Source of the DNA: Sthenelais limicola | Lineage: Eukaryota; Annelida; Polychaeta; Phyllodocida; Sigalionidae | Assembly (NCBI GenBank): GCA_942159475.1 | Contig: OW804102.1 | Span: 20,526,684-20,590,683 of the forward strand | DNA: 64,000 nt | Reading direction: 5' to 3' | Shown here: positions 32,799-46,341 of the stretch, one piece after another | Layout of the letters: every line of letters begins with the position of its first letter | Numbering within the stretch: position 1 is the first letter of the stretch | The notes under the pieces: generated by a model | Database searches by the model: none | Told to the model about the DNA's origin: nothing | What the model saw: only the letters and a program-made list of their open reading frames with translations | Position numbers and translations under genes: made by a program

Positions 32799-35461
32799 TC
32801 ACTCTACCAGGCCATATGTAAACCACAGGCATATATATGTTCCCCGTTTGTAAGGGAAAAAATAAATAAACGCCACTATTAATATTTAGCTGGGGGAAGG
32901 AAAATCTAATGTTTATACCTGAGGCAATGTTTGAATGAAGCTCCAATACACAAAAGACAAGGACAGAGGCTTTTACGATATTGTGTGCCATCCATTACCG
33001 ATGTAACACAAGATCAAAGCATATTGTAAACAGTTGAAGCTAGATCTTCGTAGGAGATCTCTGCATCACAATATGATCCATCCATGATGTCATCAATGAC
33101 AATAAGCATGGCAGCCAGTAGTAATTATGTCATTCTCTCATTCTCATTCCAATACTTCAGACATTATAGAATTGGTAAATATAAACGTATAGCTATTTCT
33201 AAACGCTCAATTCAGTTGATATAGATCTATATAGCGTGGATCACCCGTGAAAAGTTTTAAATTTGGTAAATGCTTGAACCTTTTAAGATATCTTTACACA
33301 ACTGTTGATGCATCTTCATTTCAAATAGAGTATGCAGCTCAAATAGCATATATATGCGAACTGTCAGTATGGGAGGAATATATTATAAGGCGAGGAGAAC
33401 TGGACTGGGTGAAGTCTACCCTCAGGTTTTCTGGTCACGTTTTAAACAGTCAATTTCAGACACAGGTGAGTTAGCAAATAAAGGTAATGGACGGTATATA
33501 CGTGCGCTGAACCTAATGTTGTGTTGATGCTCTGCTGAACTGAAGGAGATTCTCACATCTTCTGGTTCTAGTGAAGGGACATAGAGATATTGCACACGTG
33601 GGGAGGCTCCATTATTTCATTATTCTTCAACGGATATTTTAGTGAATAAATTCCTTTTTTAACAGCTCATCATCAAGAAATGACAAAGGTGTTGAAATAA
33701 GGCATGTGCAGGGTACAATGTCAGTTAAAATACAGTTGTAGTCACCGAGATATGGGCTCACGGGAGCTTATAATTCACTGGGGAATAACCATGGTCTTCC
33801 GACCATATTCCGTAGTGGGAATAAAAAAGAATCGAGAGTTTGGTAGTTCAACGAGTATACAAATATAGACTCATTAGGTAGTCCTAGTTATCAGAGCCAT
33901 CCGCGCCATCCTTCTGCTAAGCATTGTTATAAAAAGCTATCAGTCTGATTTCAAAATTGAATATAATGTATTTTCCCAAAAAAATGTCTAAGCTGCTTGA
34001 TGGATTCGTGAAGATGTTGCGGGTTATTTTCCCCGATTCCCATATAACCTGCATTTTTTTTAAAAACCACAATTCTAAATGTAATTGTTCTAGACAGACA
34101 AGCCAGGTTTTGTTAAATGACAACATTGTGACGTCTGTATTGCACACTTGTATATTCAATTAAAATACCATCAGTAACAATGTCTAGGGACAGAAAGTGC
34201 TATAGTGGGAGGTAATTGGCTGTATACAAACATACAGCTATCATCCCTGAGGGGACGGCGGCCACTCATGCCTTCAATAGGGCACTTGTATTTACCACTC
34301 TACATGTCTCATACACCATCTATATACACTTCATATTTGACCTATAGATATAGGAACATTTTCATTAAATAAATTAGGGAAATAGTTCTGCCAACATGGT
34401 AGCCAGTAAGAGTGATCTATGAACGCCATATTCATAAATGGAAATATGAGAATTTATAGATCTATGCTAACATAACATGCATTTACATTCACATTGTATA
34501 GATTTACATGTCTGTACTTTGGGTTAGTGAATAATGATTATTGTCTGAATATGGAGTGTTTTCATAGACTTTCCATCTCCCAGTGTGCGTTGCGAATATA
34601 TATGGCGCACATACAAATCCTCCATTGCCTGTTCCATTGATAGTGGATACCAATCATTCTGATCCTAACTATGTATAATAGCTTTATTGTTGGCTGCTGA
34701 GCAACTGCCTTACTACAATACATACACTTTCTTCCAAAACATACATATATACAGGTTGAGAAATCACTTCCACGAGCAAGGTTCATAGGTTCAGTGAATT
34801 ATATATTTAGATTTGGATTTATATTTGGATTTTGAATAGAGTTGACATTTAAGGTATTTAATCAGGTCAACATACTGCCCAATTGCCCAATTGCCCAATT
34901 GTCTGCAAATTGATTTTAAAGAAACGATGACATCATTATTTAGAAGAAATATTACTAATTAAAAGATGACAGTCGCCTTTAGTTATTTATCGATAGAAAG
35001 TATTACGAAAAAGCAAGTTACAGAAATGACAACTCATGATCCTTAATCCATGTCAAAACTTACACGAAGTAACACATTAAATACATGAGTTTTTACCAGA
35101 ATAAGTTTCTGCTATGTTGAGTATTCTGTATTCTGAATCTGGCGCTGTTTACTCAAGTGAAATCCTGCCCCACACCACCCGCCACCCTCTTCCCACATTT
35201 ATAGCAGCCCCTATTTGTTATACTTGTCTCTCTCTCAGAGCTAAACCAGTATGGTGACCCAGCTTTGCACAATAGACGCACACGAATAATTGGCATTTAA
35301 TGAGCTGGGGAGGGTTGGGGGGTCAGGTGAGGGATCGAGTAGATACAAGGAGAGAGTGGAGGTTTCCTGGTACCAGTGGGGGAGAATGTATACCGTGTAT
35401 ATATGTATACCACTCACACACTCATTACTATATCTTACTACACTATTGTATATGCATACAT
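32799..35461. other. Intergenic, one weak exon candidate
   Basis: AT-rich. A small cccaattg tandem (about 3.5 units) lies at about 34876-34905. An exon candidate at 33329-33465 is listed separately. Confidence 0.5.
33329..33465 (+). CDS. Weak candidate exon, unassigned
   Basis: An open frame ends at a strong donor (acacag|gtgagt, after 33465). The upstream acceptor (cttcatttcaaatag) is moderate. The frame includes VWEEYIIRRGELDWVKSTL. No family is recognised and no partner exon was found. Confidence 0.25.
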
Positions 35462-35466
35462 GTATC

Positions 35467-35702
35467 GGGGTGAAATCGCCAGAGAATGTACAATTCACCT
35501 CCACCAATCCTCTCAAAGAACCTAAATTTAAGATAGAAATGTGGTTCAAAATTCAGTTCAACATAACCAAACAGATTCTTTGAATCAAGGCAATGTCAAA
35601 TATACTAAGATATACATAGTATTGACCATTTTACAGTCTAATTTAGCAGAATTTACTAAATGTGTAGATCTGCAGATTGTACATTCTCTGAAGATTTGAC
35701 CC
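35467..35702 (+). mobile_element. 240-bp MITE family, copy 5
   Basis: Runs from ggggtgaaatcgccagagaa to gatttgaccc. It is flanked by gtatc on both sides (35462-35466 and 35703-35707), the best target duplication of the family. Confidence 0.88.
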
Positions 35703-35707
35703 GTATC

Positions 35708-36861
35708 TCAATTTCCCCCCAAAATATCTTGAAGTAAGGTCCGCCAAATATACTAGAACAAGCGTTACAGGGCACAATGAAAAAGCCTTAAATTGGGAGA
35801 AAGCTAGGGCTTATTAGCTGGGAAACATTCCCTGAATGAAATATGTTTTAAGAAAGGAAGTTGGTGAACGAATTGTGCAGCAAATATAGTTGTGGGCAAA
35901 AGAGAAAGTCATGATAAGAGTTGTGGGAGAGTAATATCTACACAACAATCGGATTTGCATTGGCATGGCCCTGCGTTCTGTGCTGAATGAAGTGTTTCCC
36001 ACACATGCTCAATCTATGAGAATATTTGTCCAACTATAGACCTCTAATCATATTTTACTATATGGTCTCTTAGACGACGAGGTGTCACCTTATTAATTTA
36101 ACCATCCCAACACAACAAAGGTGTTGTTACAATGTATAAGTGTAAGATATATATAAGACAACAAAGTTTTGAATTTTCTTTTTGGTAATATACTAAAAAG
36201 AAAATTGAAAACTTTTTAACTAGGGACATATGATTGCCGACAATGGTTCAGCATAGTTCACATTCGTGAAACCGTAAGAAATTCTACAACATGACACAAC
36301 ATTCTAGTTCCATTTGGATTGAATGACCAAGAACCCAGCTGAAATCAGTGATTGTCCCACGTGATTAACTATCAGAAAGTTGTGAATGTTTACTGGGACC
36401 AACCTGTCACATTGCCTAGTAGCTGATGAGGTTAGAGATTGAATGAAGGAGAAATGTGTATCCACTGTGAGACGTATGTTTCCTCTCACCAATCAACCAC
36501 TCTTGTTACAATCCCCCATTTACCGGATATATCTCAACTATAGCCCTGCTCGTTACATAGCGTCATTTACATGACTTAGATATTGACACACATTATACAT
36601 CGCATTCTCATATGTATCGTTCATTTCACGAATTTGTTTATGTGATCGACCCCCATTTCGCTGGATTGTAAATGACAATTATATATTTAATTATACGTCA
36701 ATGGAAAATATATTGAATATTATTAATTACAGAAACACATTAAAACCAGCCCCACCGTGAAGCGACGAGCTATGGAGGGAGCTCATTGTACCTGACTAAG
36801 TGAGCGTATAGTGATTGTGTAATTAAAGGTAGGCGCAGGTTGGTAATGAATGGGTGGCTAT
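35708..36861. other. Intergenic, no gene seen
   Basis: AT-rich. A local inverted pair, ttttgaattttctttttgg / aaaagaaaattgaaaac, lies at about 36168-36214. Confidence 0.5.
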
Positions 36862-36867
36862 ATCATT

Positions 36868-37364
36868 CACACCCTCGGCACCTACGACCCCAACTGCAGT
36901 TACCAGCATTGTTGTTGTTGTTGGCACTGATGATTTTCTTTGAAATCTTGCTTAAAAATACTTTATATAACAAACTGAATCGATAGATCTCTTCCTTTTA
37001 GGTATGACACCATTGTGATGGGTTCAAATAATGTACCAGGGTTGAAGTTTACTTGTATTTTGTACTTGGAATAACACACTGTATGACCCCAACTGATTTC
37101 CACTATGACCGTAACTGTATGATGCAGTTACGGGTATACCACTCAATGTTTTTCACCTAGATTACACTGTATTATAAGCCAGATACATGTATCTGATAAC
37201 ACTCGAACCTAAATGCAACTATAGTAAACCCCCACAGAACATGACAGCTACTGAAAACGGCTTTTGTTAGGTAAAAACCAACATTATTTGTTCTAATGGG
37301 AACCCACCTTCCGCCATTTTGAATGCTGGTAACTGCAGTTGAGGTCGTAGGTGACGAGGGTGTG
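36868..37364. mobile_element. 497-bp TIR element with ATCATT target duplication
   Basis: The ends cacaccctcggcacctacga and its right-hand complement match at about 42 of 44 positions through cagttaccagcatt. atcatt flanks both ends (36862-36867 and 37365-37370). The centre has a smaller hairpin around gaccgtaactg-cagttacgg. There is no ORF, so it is non-autonomous. Confidence 0.88.
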
Positions 37365-37805
37365 ATCATTGTACATCCAAGGTTTAACTTGTACAAGATG
37401 GAGAGGACTGATAGTCACACCTCCACAAGGTTACCTCAGGTTATGCATCCCACAATGTATGTATGCATCCTAAACCGCAGTCTGATTACAAATTTGTGAA
37501 TGATGTTTTGGTTTTTAGTACTCAGCCCTTGCATAATCTTAAAAGCCTCACTTTCAGCCATAATCAGGGTTGAAATATTGCGACCTCATTTAACTCATAA
37601 CCTCATAACATTATACCTGATAATTTTATAGCTATGGTTTCTGCAAGACCCGAAGCCCCATGTCAACAATTATCATATATAATTATCTCATAGAGGAAGA
37701 GTTATATACATTTCTCAGGGGATGGAGATATAAAATATGTATGTACAACCATTTGCAAATATTGAAAGGAAAGTGAACGCTTCCATATACCCTATAACTT
37801 TAATC

Positions 37806-38195
37806 TCTGCCCTGCCCTCCTCCCCCCCCCCCCCCCCACCCTCTCAGCTTTTCTCTCCTCACTGTCTTCTTTCTCCATCTCTTTTCTCTCTAGCTCCTCA
37901 TTCTTTCATCAGCACTCTTTCCTTCCCTCCCTCTCTCTCCCTCCCTCTCCCTCCTTCTCTCCCTCTCCCCTCTCTCCCTCCCTCTCTCTCCCTCCCTCTC
38001 TCTCCCTCTCTCCCCCTCTCTCTCCCCCCTCTCCCCCTCTCTCTCCCTTCTCTCTCCCTCTCTCTCCCTCTCTCCCCCTCTCCCTCCCTCTCTCTCCCTC
38101 TCTCGCCCTCTCTCTCCCTCTCTCTCCTCCTTTCTCCCTCTCTCTCTCCCTCTCTCTCCCTCCCTCCCTCTCCCTCCCTCTATCTATCTCTACAG
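37806..38195 (+). repeat. Pyrimidine tract, (CCCTCT)n-like
   Basis: About 390 bp of almost pure C/T on the plus strand, opening with a poly-C run at about 37821. The Leu/Ser/Pro ORF across it is an artefact of composition. Confidence 0.95.
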
Positions 38196-38757
38196 GTTTA
38201 AGATAAGTGGAACCAGTCTATCCGGTGTATGCATGTATGTATGGGTTCACAGAGCGTGACTAGGGCACACAATAACATGGATTGTCATCCCTTCATCACT
38301 ATATGTATACACTGCATAGATGTCATCTCACACTCTAAGTTATGTGTCTTACACAATTAGGCAGATCTATGTTAATGAACAATTGACCTTAATGATTCTT
38401 TTCACTCTAACAGACAAGTTGTACAAGTTAACATTGATGCTTCCCTCATCCAATGATCATTCCTAGCTGCAATATAAACAGAAGGTTCATATCTATGTCT
38501 AGGCATCTGACTTAAACATAATATCTGGATCAACCACTTTTGTTACAATAGATGCATATATATAGAAAGATAGATAGGCGATGTATATAGTTTGGTCGGT
38601 TGTTATATTATACATTATACCAGTGACTGTCGTGCCGCACACACACTAATGTATTCACCTATTTACCTACGACATCTGACATACCAGCTACCAACCGGCA
38701 ACACTTCTGTCACCAGCATTAAGCCTTTATACAGACAATTTAACATATTTCTCTTAC

Positions 38758-39080
38758 CTTATTGTAAGCTCGGGGATATCCCAGGTGTAGGTAGAGGTAT
38801 TGTGGCGTGTGCTGTGTTCTACTAGAGGTCCTCCAGTGGAGAGGTGCATTGTTGTGGTATCCATATACATGTACGGTAGTCCGCCATGTGTATAGGTGTG
38901 TATGGACGGACTGAGATGGACTGAGTGAGGTGAGGGATTGTTGTCCCCCGCTAGTATAGGTGGTAGAGAACTGGATGAACTCTTCGTTCTCTGTGTCTCC
39001 GTCTGTGTGTCTCCACAGTAGGTGGGGGCCCAGAGGGGGAAGTGCGCCCACATATATATAAGACCAACAACGTAAGAGCA
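38758..39080 (-). CDS. Weak candidate exon or first exon, unassigned
   Basis: On the minus strand two overlapping frames stay open for about 110 codons and reach a strong donor (aataag|gtaagag, exon end 38758). Base composition is richer in GC than the flanks. One frame contains ENEEFIQFSTTYTSGGQQ. A possible acceptor is gagacacacag before 39002. No family is recognised. Confidence 0.28.
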
Positions 39081-39635
39081 CAAAGAAATCAGGAATTCGA
39101 TTCTTGGTAATTTTATTTGTACTGTTTTATATGCAATTGGTGGGATATGGAGGCTGCAAGTAGTAGTGATGTGTACACTATTTCTTTAATATGAATGTCG
39201 ATATATCGATATGGCTAAATTGTGTGCACGAGGGAAGAAGTTTGAAAATTATATTTAAATGTATGGAAGATTGCAGGCATTTTTTCCCCTGATACATTGT
39301 TATAGAAAATGGAGTATACAAAATATATTATTATATAATATTGGTGGGAAGTGAAAAAAAGAAGGGGGAGTCCATAACTCAAATATAAACCTAACAATAA
39401 TTTATAGTTGAATGTGGTTATTTCAACCAAGGACAATGGTTCGAGCTCTTTGGATCCCCACCTCACCCCCTGCTCGCTGTCTCTGTGTGTCTCTGCTAAC
39501 TGCTGGCACTAACTGAGGAAACGCCACATGTTGCTCCTCAGTGCTGGCGCTAAAGCGGGACCTTTGTGTCTTTCCTGATCTCGTTATTTCTTTGGCCCAT
39601 TCTTTGCCATGAGTCAGTCAATTGCCCATATATAA

Positions 39636-39712
39636 GGGTCGAGATTTTCAGGAAATGTACAACCGGCAGATCTACAAATTTAGTCAATACTAGGTATATT
39701 TATTTATAAATT
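39636..39712 (-). mobile_element. 240-bp MITE family, truncated copy 6
   Basis: gggtcgagattttcaggaaa and the following block match the end of the inverted copies at 14156 and 28259. The similarity fades after about 75 bp. Confidence 0.6.
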
Positions 39713-40109
39713 TGTATGTATACACATTGCCGTCCTCCGACTGTCATCTTGAAGCCCCTCGCGGCCGATAAATATTGATACAGCCAATTCAAATAAGGAA
39801 ACATATATGTCCCACCCACCCCAGGCCCGGAAGAAAAATACATGAGATTCCAATGAAAAGTTTCATAGATCTCAGGAGGTATGGTTTGTTGACGAACAAG
39901 TATTGGCTCATAGATTGATTGATTGAGGCTTGAACTCAATCTGTATTGCTCTTAATATCATTGTGATATGTGTATATTAGCTAAATTGATCAATAATTAT
40001 TTATGGATTTTCCATTTTTTTCTATATAATATACTTGTGATATAGCAGCCAGCAATGACCGTGATATAGTGTATTCGTTACATCCCAGCTAACAAAATGA
40101 AGCTATTTT

Positions 40110-40283
40110 AACGTTAAATCAACCTCCAGAACTGGTCGAACTAACGTTCACCATGAGCGATGATTTGACATCAAATAGACTGGAATAAAACCAACCTCAA
40201 ATGAACGTTAGCCACTAACGTTCGTTCTCTGAACGTCACTAAACGTTCATAAACGTTTTTATTACAGACATTAAATGAACGTT
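40110..40283. repeat. AACGTT cluster
   Basis: Seven exact aacgtt hexamers (40110, 40143, 40204, 40217, 40242, 40252, 40278) plus one gaacgtc occur in 174 bp just before the 514-bp satellite. Confidence 0.7.
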
Positions 40284-40406
40284 GAAATAACATCAAAATA
40301 ACCTTTTCCCTGATAGTTAAATGAATCTTAATTTGGCGTATATGAAATTGCATGTTTTTCACAATGTTAATTCTGAGTAGATATATCTGTTGAATCTAGA
40401 CTTAAT

Positions 40407-42848
40407 TATGGCATTACTGGTCTTTAACAGCAGATTTGTGCCGAGTGTTAGGGCAGCATGCTTCTCCACAGAAGCATTTTCCCCAGGAGCATTCAAGGAG
40501 AGACTGCATATTATATGCAATCCCTTTGCTTGACTTTTTCAGAGTTCCTCATCCATTTCCATCACTTAAACTTACCCTTCATACAATCCTCTCCTGGAGC
40601 GGGCATAGATATTCTTTTCAAGTTGGTGTTTGGCAATCTTGGTACCTCAGTAGTACTCATAGTAATAATATTAGAATTATAAGGGTGCTTTCTTCACAAC
40701 TTTTTTTATACATCAAGCAGGTAAATTATACAAATAAATTATCGATTTCATTGCTTTCAATATTCCCAAGTTTATAAAGTATAATATCTATAAGGTATTA
40801 ATGCCTCATATAAGTATTACTAGTGAGACTTTTGTTCTAATAGAAATTGTAAATACCATGTAGTAACCTGTGAGGCCACCTAGTGAAAGCCAAGTTCTAC
40901 TGTACTTCCACCTGGTGAGTTATGGCACTACTGGTCTTTAACAGCAGATTTGTGCTCAGTGTCAGGGCAGCATACTTCTCCACAGAAGCATTTTCCCCAG
41001 GAGCATTCAAGGAGAGACTGCATATTATATGCAATCCCTTTGCTTGACCTTTTCAGAGTTCCTCATCCATTTCCATCACTTAAACTTACCCTTCATACAA
41101 TCCTCTCCTGTAGCTGGCATAGATATTCTTTTCATGTTGATGTTTGGCAATCTTGGTATCTCAGTAGTACTCATAGTAATAATATTAGAATTATAAGGGT
41201 GCTTTCTTCACAACTTTTTTAATACATCAAGCAGGTAAATTATACAAATAAATTATCAATTTCATTTCTTTCAATATTCCCAAATTTATAAAGTATAATA
41301 TCTATAAGGTATAAATATCTCATATAAGTATTACTAGTGAGACTTTTGTTCCAATAGAAATTGTAAATACCATGTAGTAACCTGTGAGGCCACCTAGTGA
41401 AAGCCAAGTTCTACTGTACTTCCACCTGGTGAGTTGTGGCACTACTGGTCTTTAACAGCAGATTTGGGCTCAGTGTCAGGGCAGCATGCTTCACCACAGA
41501 AGCATTTTCCCCAAGAGCATTCAAGGAGAGACTGCATGTTATATGCAATCCCTTTGCTTGACCTTTTCAGAGTTCCTCATCCATTTCCATCACTTAAACT
41601 TACCCTTCATACAATCCTCTCCTGTAGCTGGCATAGATATTCTTTTCAAGTTGGTGTTTGGCAATCTTGGTACCTCAGTAGTACTCCTAGTAATGATATT
41701 AGAATTATAAGGGTGCTTTCTTCACAACTTTTTTAATACATCAAGCAGGTAAATTATACAAATAAATTATCGATTTCATTTCTTTCAATATTCCCAAGGT
41801 TATAAAGTGTAATATCTATAAGGTATAAATATCTCATATAAGTATTACGAGTGAGACTTTTGTTCTAATAGAAATTGTAAATACCATGTAGTAACCTGTG
41901 AGGCCACCTAGTGAAAGCCAAGTTCTACTGTACTTCCACCTGGTGAGTTATGGCACTACTGGTCTTTAACAGCAGATTTGGGCTCAGTGTCAGGGCAGCA
42001 TGGTTCCCTACAGAAGCATTTTCCCCAGGAGCATTCAAGGAGAGACTGCATATTATATGCAATCCCTTTGCCTGACTTTTTCAGAGTTCCTCATCCATTT
42101 CCATCACTTAAACTTACCCTTCATACAGTCCTCTCCTGGAGCTGGCATAGATATTCTTTTCAAATTGGTGTGTGACAATCTTGGTACCTCAGTAGTACTC
42201 ATAGTAATAATATTAGAATTATAAGGGTGCTTTCTTCACAACTTTTTTATTACATCAAGCAGGTAAATTATACAAATAAATTATCAATTTCATTTCTTTC
42301 AATATTCCCAAGTTTATAAAGTGTAATATCTATAAGGTATAAATATCTCATATAAGTATTACTAGTGAGACTTTTGTTCTAATAGAAATTGTAAATACCA
42401 TGTAGTAACCTGTGAGGCCACCTAGTGAAAGCCAAGTTCTACTGTACTTCCACCTGGTGAGTTATGGCACTACTGGTCTTTAACAGCAGATTTGGGCTCA
42501 GTGTCAGGGCAGCATGCTTCACCACAGAAGCATTTTCCCCAAGAGCATTCAAGGAGAGACTGCATATTATATGCAATCCCTTTGCTTGACCTTTTCAGAG
42601 TTCCTCATCCATTTCCATCACTTAAACTTACCCTTCATACAATCCTCTCCTGTAGCTGGCATAGATATTCTTTTCATGTTGATGTTTGGCAATCTTGGTA
42701 TCTCAGTAGTACTCATAGTAATAATATTAGAATTATAAGGGTGCTTTCTTCACAACTTTTTTAATACATCAAGCAGGTAAATTATACAAATAAATTATCA
42801 ATTTCATTTCTTTCAATATTCCCAAATTTATAAAGTATAATATCTATA
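40407..42848 (+). repeat. 514-bp satellite, left block (about 4.75 monomers)
   Basis: Monomers start at ttatggcaytactggtcttt, with landmark positions spaced exactly 514 bp (40458, 40972, 41486, 42000, 42514). Monomers are highly similar, differing at scattered positions. Each carries the same short ORFs in two frames, which follow from repetition and are not genes. The block stops inside monomer 5 at the mobile-element insertion. Confidence 0.95.
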
Positions 42849-42856
42849 ATAGTACA

Positions 42857-43920
42857 GGGGCTGGGGGTGATTCCGTGTGCAAGTCTGAATGCACTAAGTT
42901 TCTCTCCAGAATCATTTAGTGGGTATCCTGGGATGAAATAAAATCGAGGGTGACAGTCCTGAATCATGGGCATAAGTTGGGAAATCAGGATTGAAGTTTG
43001 ATAGCCATGGATTAGCCCTAAATATTTAGTTTGAGTATTTGAAAATGAAAGATTGGAACTATTCCAACAAAGCTTTGTGAGATTATAGTCTTTAGGTATG
43101 TTGATTTTTCAAAATATTTTTTTTTTGCATAACCATCATGAACAACCTCCAGGGGGCGCTTTTCTGTGTTTTTTTCTGTATTTTTTTAATAGACTTGAGT
43201 TCACTTACATTTTGAAATTTATTTTATCCATATAACAACAAGGGATTGATATGCCCTTAAAGGGCGTAAAATGAACTTTAATTTGATATATAAAACATGC
43301 CTCTAGGTTAATAAGAAATGGAGTTATGATTTTTCAAAAAATAAATTTGTTCAGTGGTGTAGGTTGCGGCCAAGTGCCAGCCGAGGCAAGATTTTCATTT
43401 TTCTACAAAAATGGCTCATCTGACAGCTTAAACTTCATTAACTTTTTTGTTCAACTCATGGTGTTCTCCAATCCTAAACCTTGAATGGTATTCTGTGACC
43501 AACCACCAGCCACCAGGGGGCAGTTTTGTCCATAAATTGCACCTACAGTCATGTTGCCAAACTGGGATTTGGATGTCAAGCATGTTTTGAGGTATGGATG
43601 AAGTTTTATTGTTGATTCTGGTAATATAACATGTCCTGAGCAAGAATCATCCAAGTGCTGCTTTGTGTCTCTTGGGGAAAATTTGTTATGGGCCAAAAAC
43701 AAAATGGCTGCTAGGCGTCCAGGTAGCTGATCATCAATACCCCATAACGTCCTTAGTATTGGTGCTAGAAACATGATTTTTGTGTCTACACCTAGGTTTA
43801 TTGGGTCTAGGAACTCAATAATATACAAGGATTGCCCATATCTATAATATAAATAATGAATAAAGTTGTACTTCAGAAGAAAAAAATGCAATAAAGATAT
43901 GAAACTTTATTCAGCAATTA
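42857..43920 (-). repeat. Left long inverted repeat of the 5.66-kb element
   Basis: It mirrors 47448-48504 with few differences. Its minus strand carries an ORF (43891-43451) containing LYIIEFLDPINLGVDTKIMF. The ORF is shared with the right arm, and only four residue differences were seen over the shared 125 codons. No family is recognised. Confidence 0.9.
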
Positions 43921-45147
43921 AAGCCATTATTAAAAATCAGTAGTTCAGTCTATATTCCCTCCTCAACAAGCAACAGTAGCTTTTACTAATTGTCTGGAAA
44001 AAAATGAACACTATTATATCCATACTAATAACAACTTCATAATATATTACACATACATACAGCAAATAATGCTTCAGTTTTTCATGAACCAAGCGTCATA
44101 TCAGTTCAACAATAAGTCAGAATATCAGATGGGTTCCATATTCCTACTAATTGATTCATCTTTCAGATATTTGCTAGTTCTTAAATAGTATTTAGTAAAT
44201 TTGTATCATTCATCAATATTTATAGGTCCTAAAATCACATACATTTATATGATATAAATATGTTCAGTCATATTATTGCTGAACAGGGTGAGTAAGGGTT
44301 AGAAATACGATCAAAGAAATGATCTTGATAATGTCCTTGCCATTTAGAAATGGTTTCACCCTTGATTCTTGAAATTAGCTTTAGATTTCCATTCATTAAA
44401 TGTAGTTGAATTCAAGTTACTGTATTAACCATTCAATGTTTCATCTACCCTCTCTTGCAAAAATGGGAGACACATCCTTTATTAATGATGTCATTATGGC
44501 CATCACAACTAATAAATGACTCTCTGTAGTACTGAGAGCTCTATGCAGGGGAATCTGTGTTCCCTCTTTTATCTATGACCATTGAAAACTGATTCAAGTA
44601 TCAACTTGAAATGTGAAAAAGCGTCCTAAGGAAGGAAAGTTCAATTTCAATTTGGGTTTAGCCATGAGATGAGTGAAGGGATGTTATATACTCATGGTTG
44701 CTTATACTAGAAATCACCAATAAATGTTCCTATGAGTAGTCCTAAAGACTAAATCGAGCACAATGAACAATCATCTTCAAAAGTGCTGTGTAATCTCATC
44801 TGTGATAGATATATCCATCAAGTACAAAAATGAAACCAGATCCAACTGGAAAAAAATGCTAGCTGCAATCATTTACTGACAGTACATACACCTCTACCAG
44901 GCCAGAAAGTAGTTCTGAATGTCACACACAACAGTGATCCCCATTGATCAGTAAATATCTCATTGATCATCTGATTAACAATCGCAATGAACTAGTTATC
45001 ATATTTGAACAACCAGGGGCTGTTGCTCGGCTTTATCAATATTATACTACTTTTATTCAGGGAATAAAATATCATACATATATATGAATCAAGAAGAGGA
45101 CAATCTTCTCCACTGGAGATCTTCCAAGCAGCCCTTCCAGTCCTAGG

Positions 45148-45216
45148 TTGCTTTCTTACAAACTATTTCTCCATACATTTATAAAGGAGAAATAGTTAGT
45201 GGCAAAACAGAGCAAC
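45148..45216. repeat. Hairpin 1 in element core
   Basis: aactatttctcc / ggagaaatagtt form a 12-bp stem with a 13-nt loop. gttgct / agcaac pair further out. Confidence 0.7.
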
Positions 45217-45747
45217 AGGCCCCAGGTCCAGTACCAATCAGAAATATTGAAAGAACCACCATAGAAGGAGCAATGCAATATTCATGATGTGGCTGACATG
45301 ATCATAGTGAATCAATAGATATTTTTTGCTGTTTTTTATGAGTACAGCAGTGGGGTTGCTGCTGCTACACCACAAATGTCCTCTGCTGAGGTCATCCCTC
45401 AATGTGTGTTGCAACCCGTAACTTGGTACGCTTTCCAGATGGGAGGTCCGCGGTGGTGGACCATCAGTCACTTTGTGTTAGCCTCCAGCTACCAGTGTCC
45501 CTTCTCAACAACACCCAGCATGATACTCTTTCTGCTGCCTGGCCAATACTCTGAATTGCTGTTTTTCTTGCCCACCCTGTCACTGCTAGTGCCGAGAACA
45601 TTGTTGCCTGCTGGTGGCCAATATATTCTCAGGTTCCTTGTATTTATTGAAAGATCTGAACCCGCCTTTGATGGATTCAGATCACCAGGCTACTCTTCCA
45701 TGTTGACCTGATAAGTCACTTTGGAGGTAAGAAGTCCTCAGCTATAC

Positions 45748-45832
45748 CCTGTCCAGCCTATAAAGAACCAAAACCGCAATGCTAAACTATACCGGCACTC
45801 TTTGAAGTCTTGGTTCTTCAGAGGCTGGACAG
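45748..45832. repeat. Hairpin 2 in element core
   Basis: ctgtccagcctataaagaac pairs with gttcttcagaggctggacag with few mismatches. The loop is about 40 nt. Confidence 0.75.
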
Positions 45833-46341
45833 AGTGTATGTGGTTTTCATCCTAATTTTGGTCCTGCTCCATCTGATCAGTGTTAGCTGCGCATTCCTGC
45901 ACTTACTTTCCTTTCCAAGATTTCATCTTTGCCTAGTGTATCTTCAACTCCCTCAGGTTTTTGCAGACCTTTAAGGCCTAGAGGTGCATCTAGCCTCTGT
46001 TTATTTTGTGATGATAGTGGTCAACACTTTTATACTACTCATACACTTCTTCAGAGAACTTAATTGTAGTCTGATCCCCATTGTTGGATGATGTGTAATA
46101 AACATAAGTCTATGGCAAAAAATATGGTTCATCACAGAACAGAATTCATCTTCCATGAGTTTGTGCGTTAAGTGGTTGTGACACTATTTCCTATCTTTAT
46201 GGATTTGGGAACAGCCTTGGACATAACACTGGAAAGTCACTGAAGTTGTCGGAATCTAAAGATGCTGGGGTGGATGATTTGGTATGTGAAGCAACACCAT
46301 TGGTATCCTTGTGCAAGGCATGATGGAGACATGTCTAAAAC

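Noticed and set aside
37737..38201. 154-codon Leu/Ser/Pro ORF
   Set aside because: It is produced by the CT-rich simple-sequence tract.
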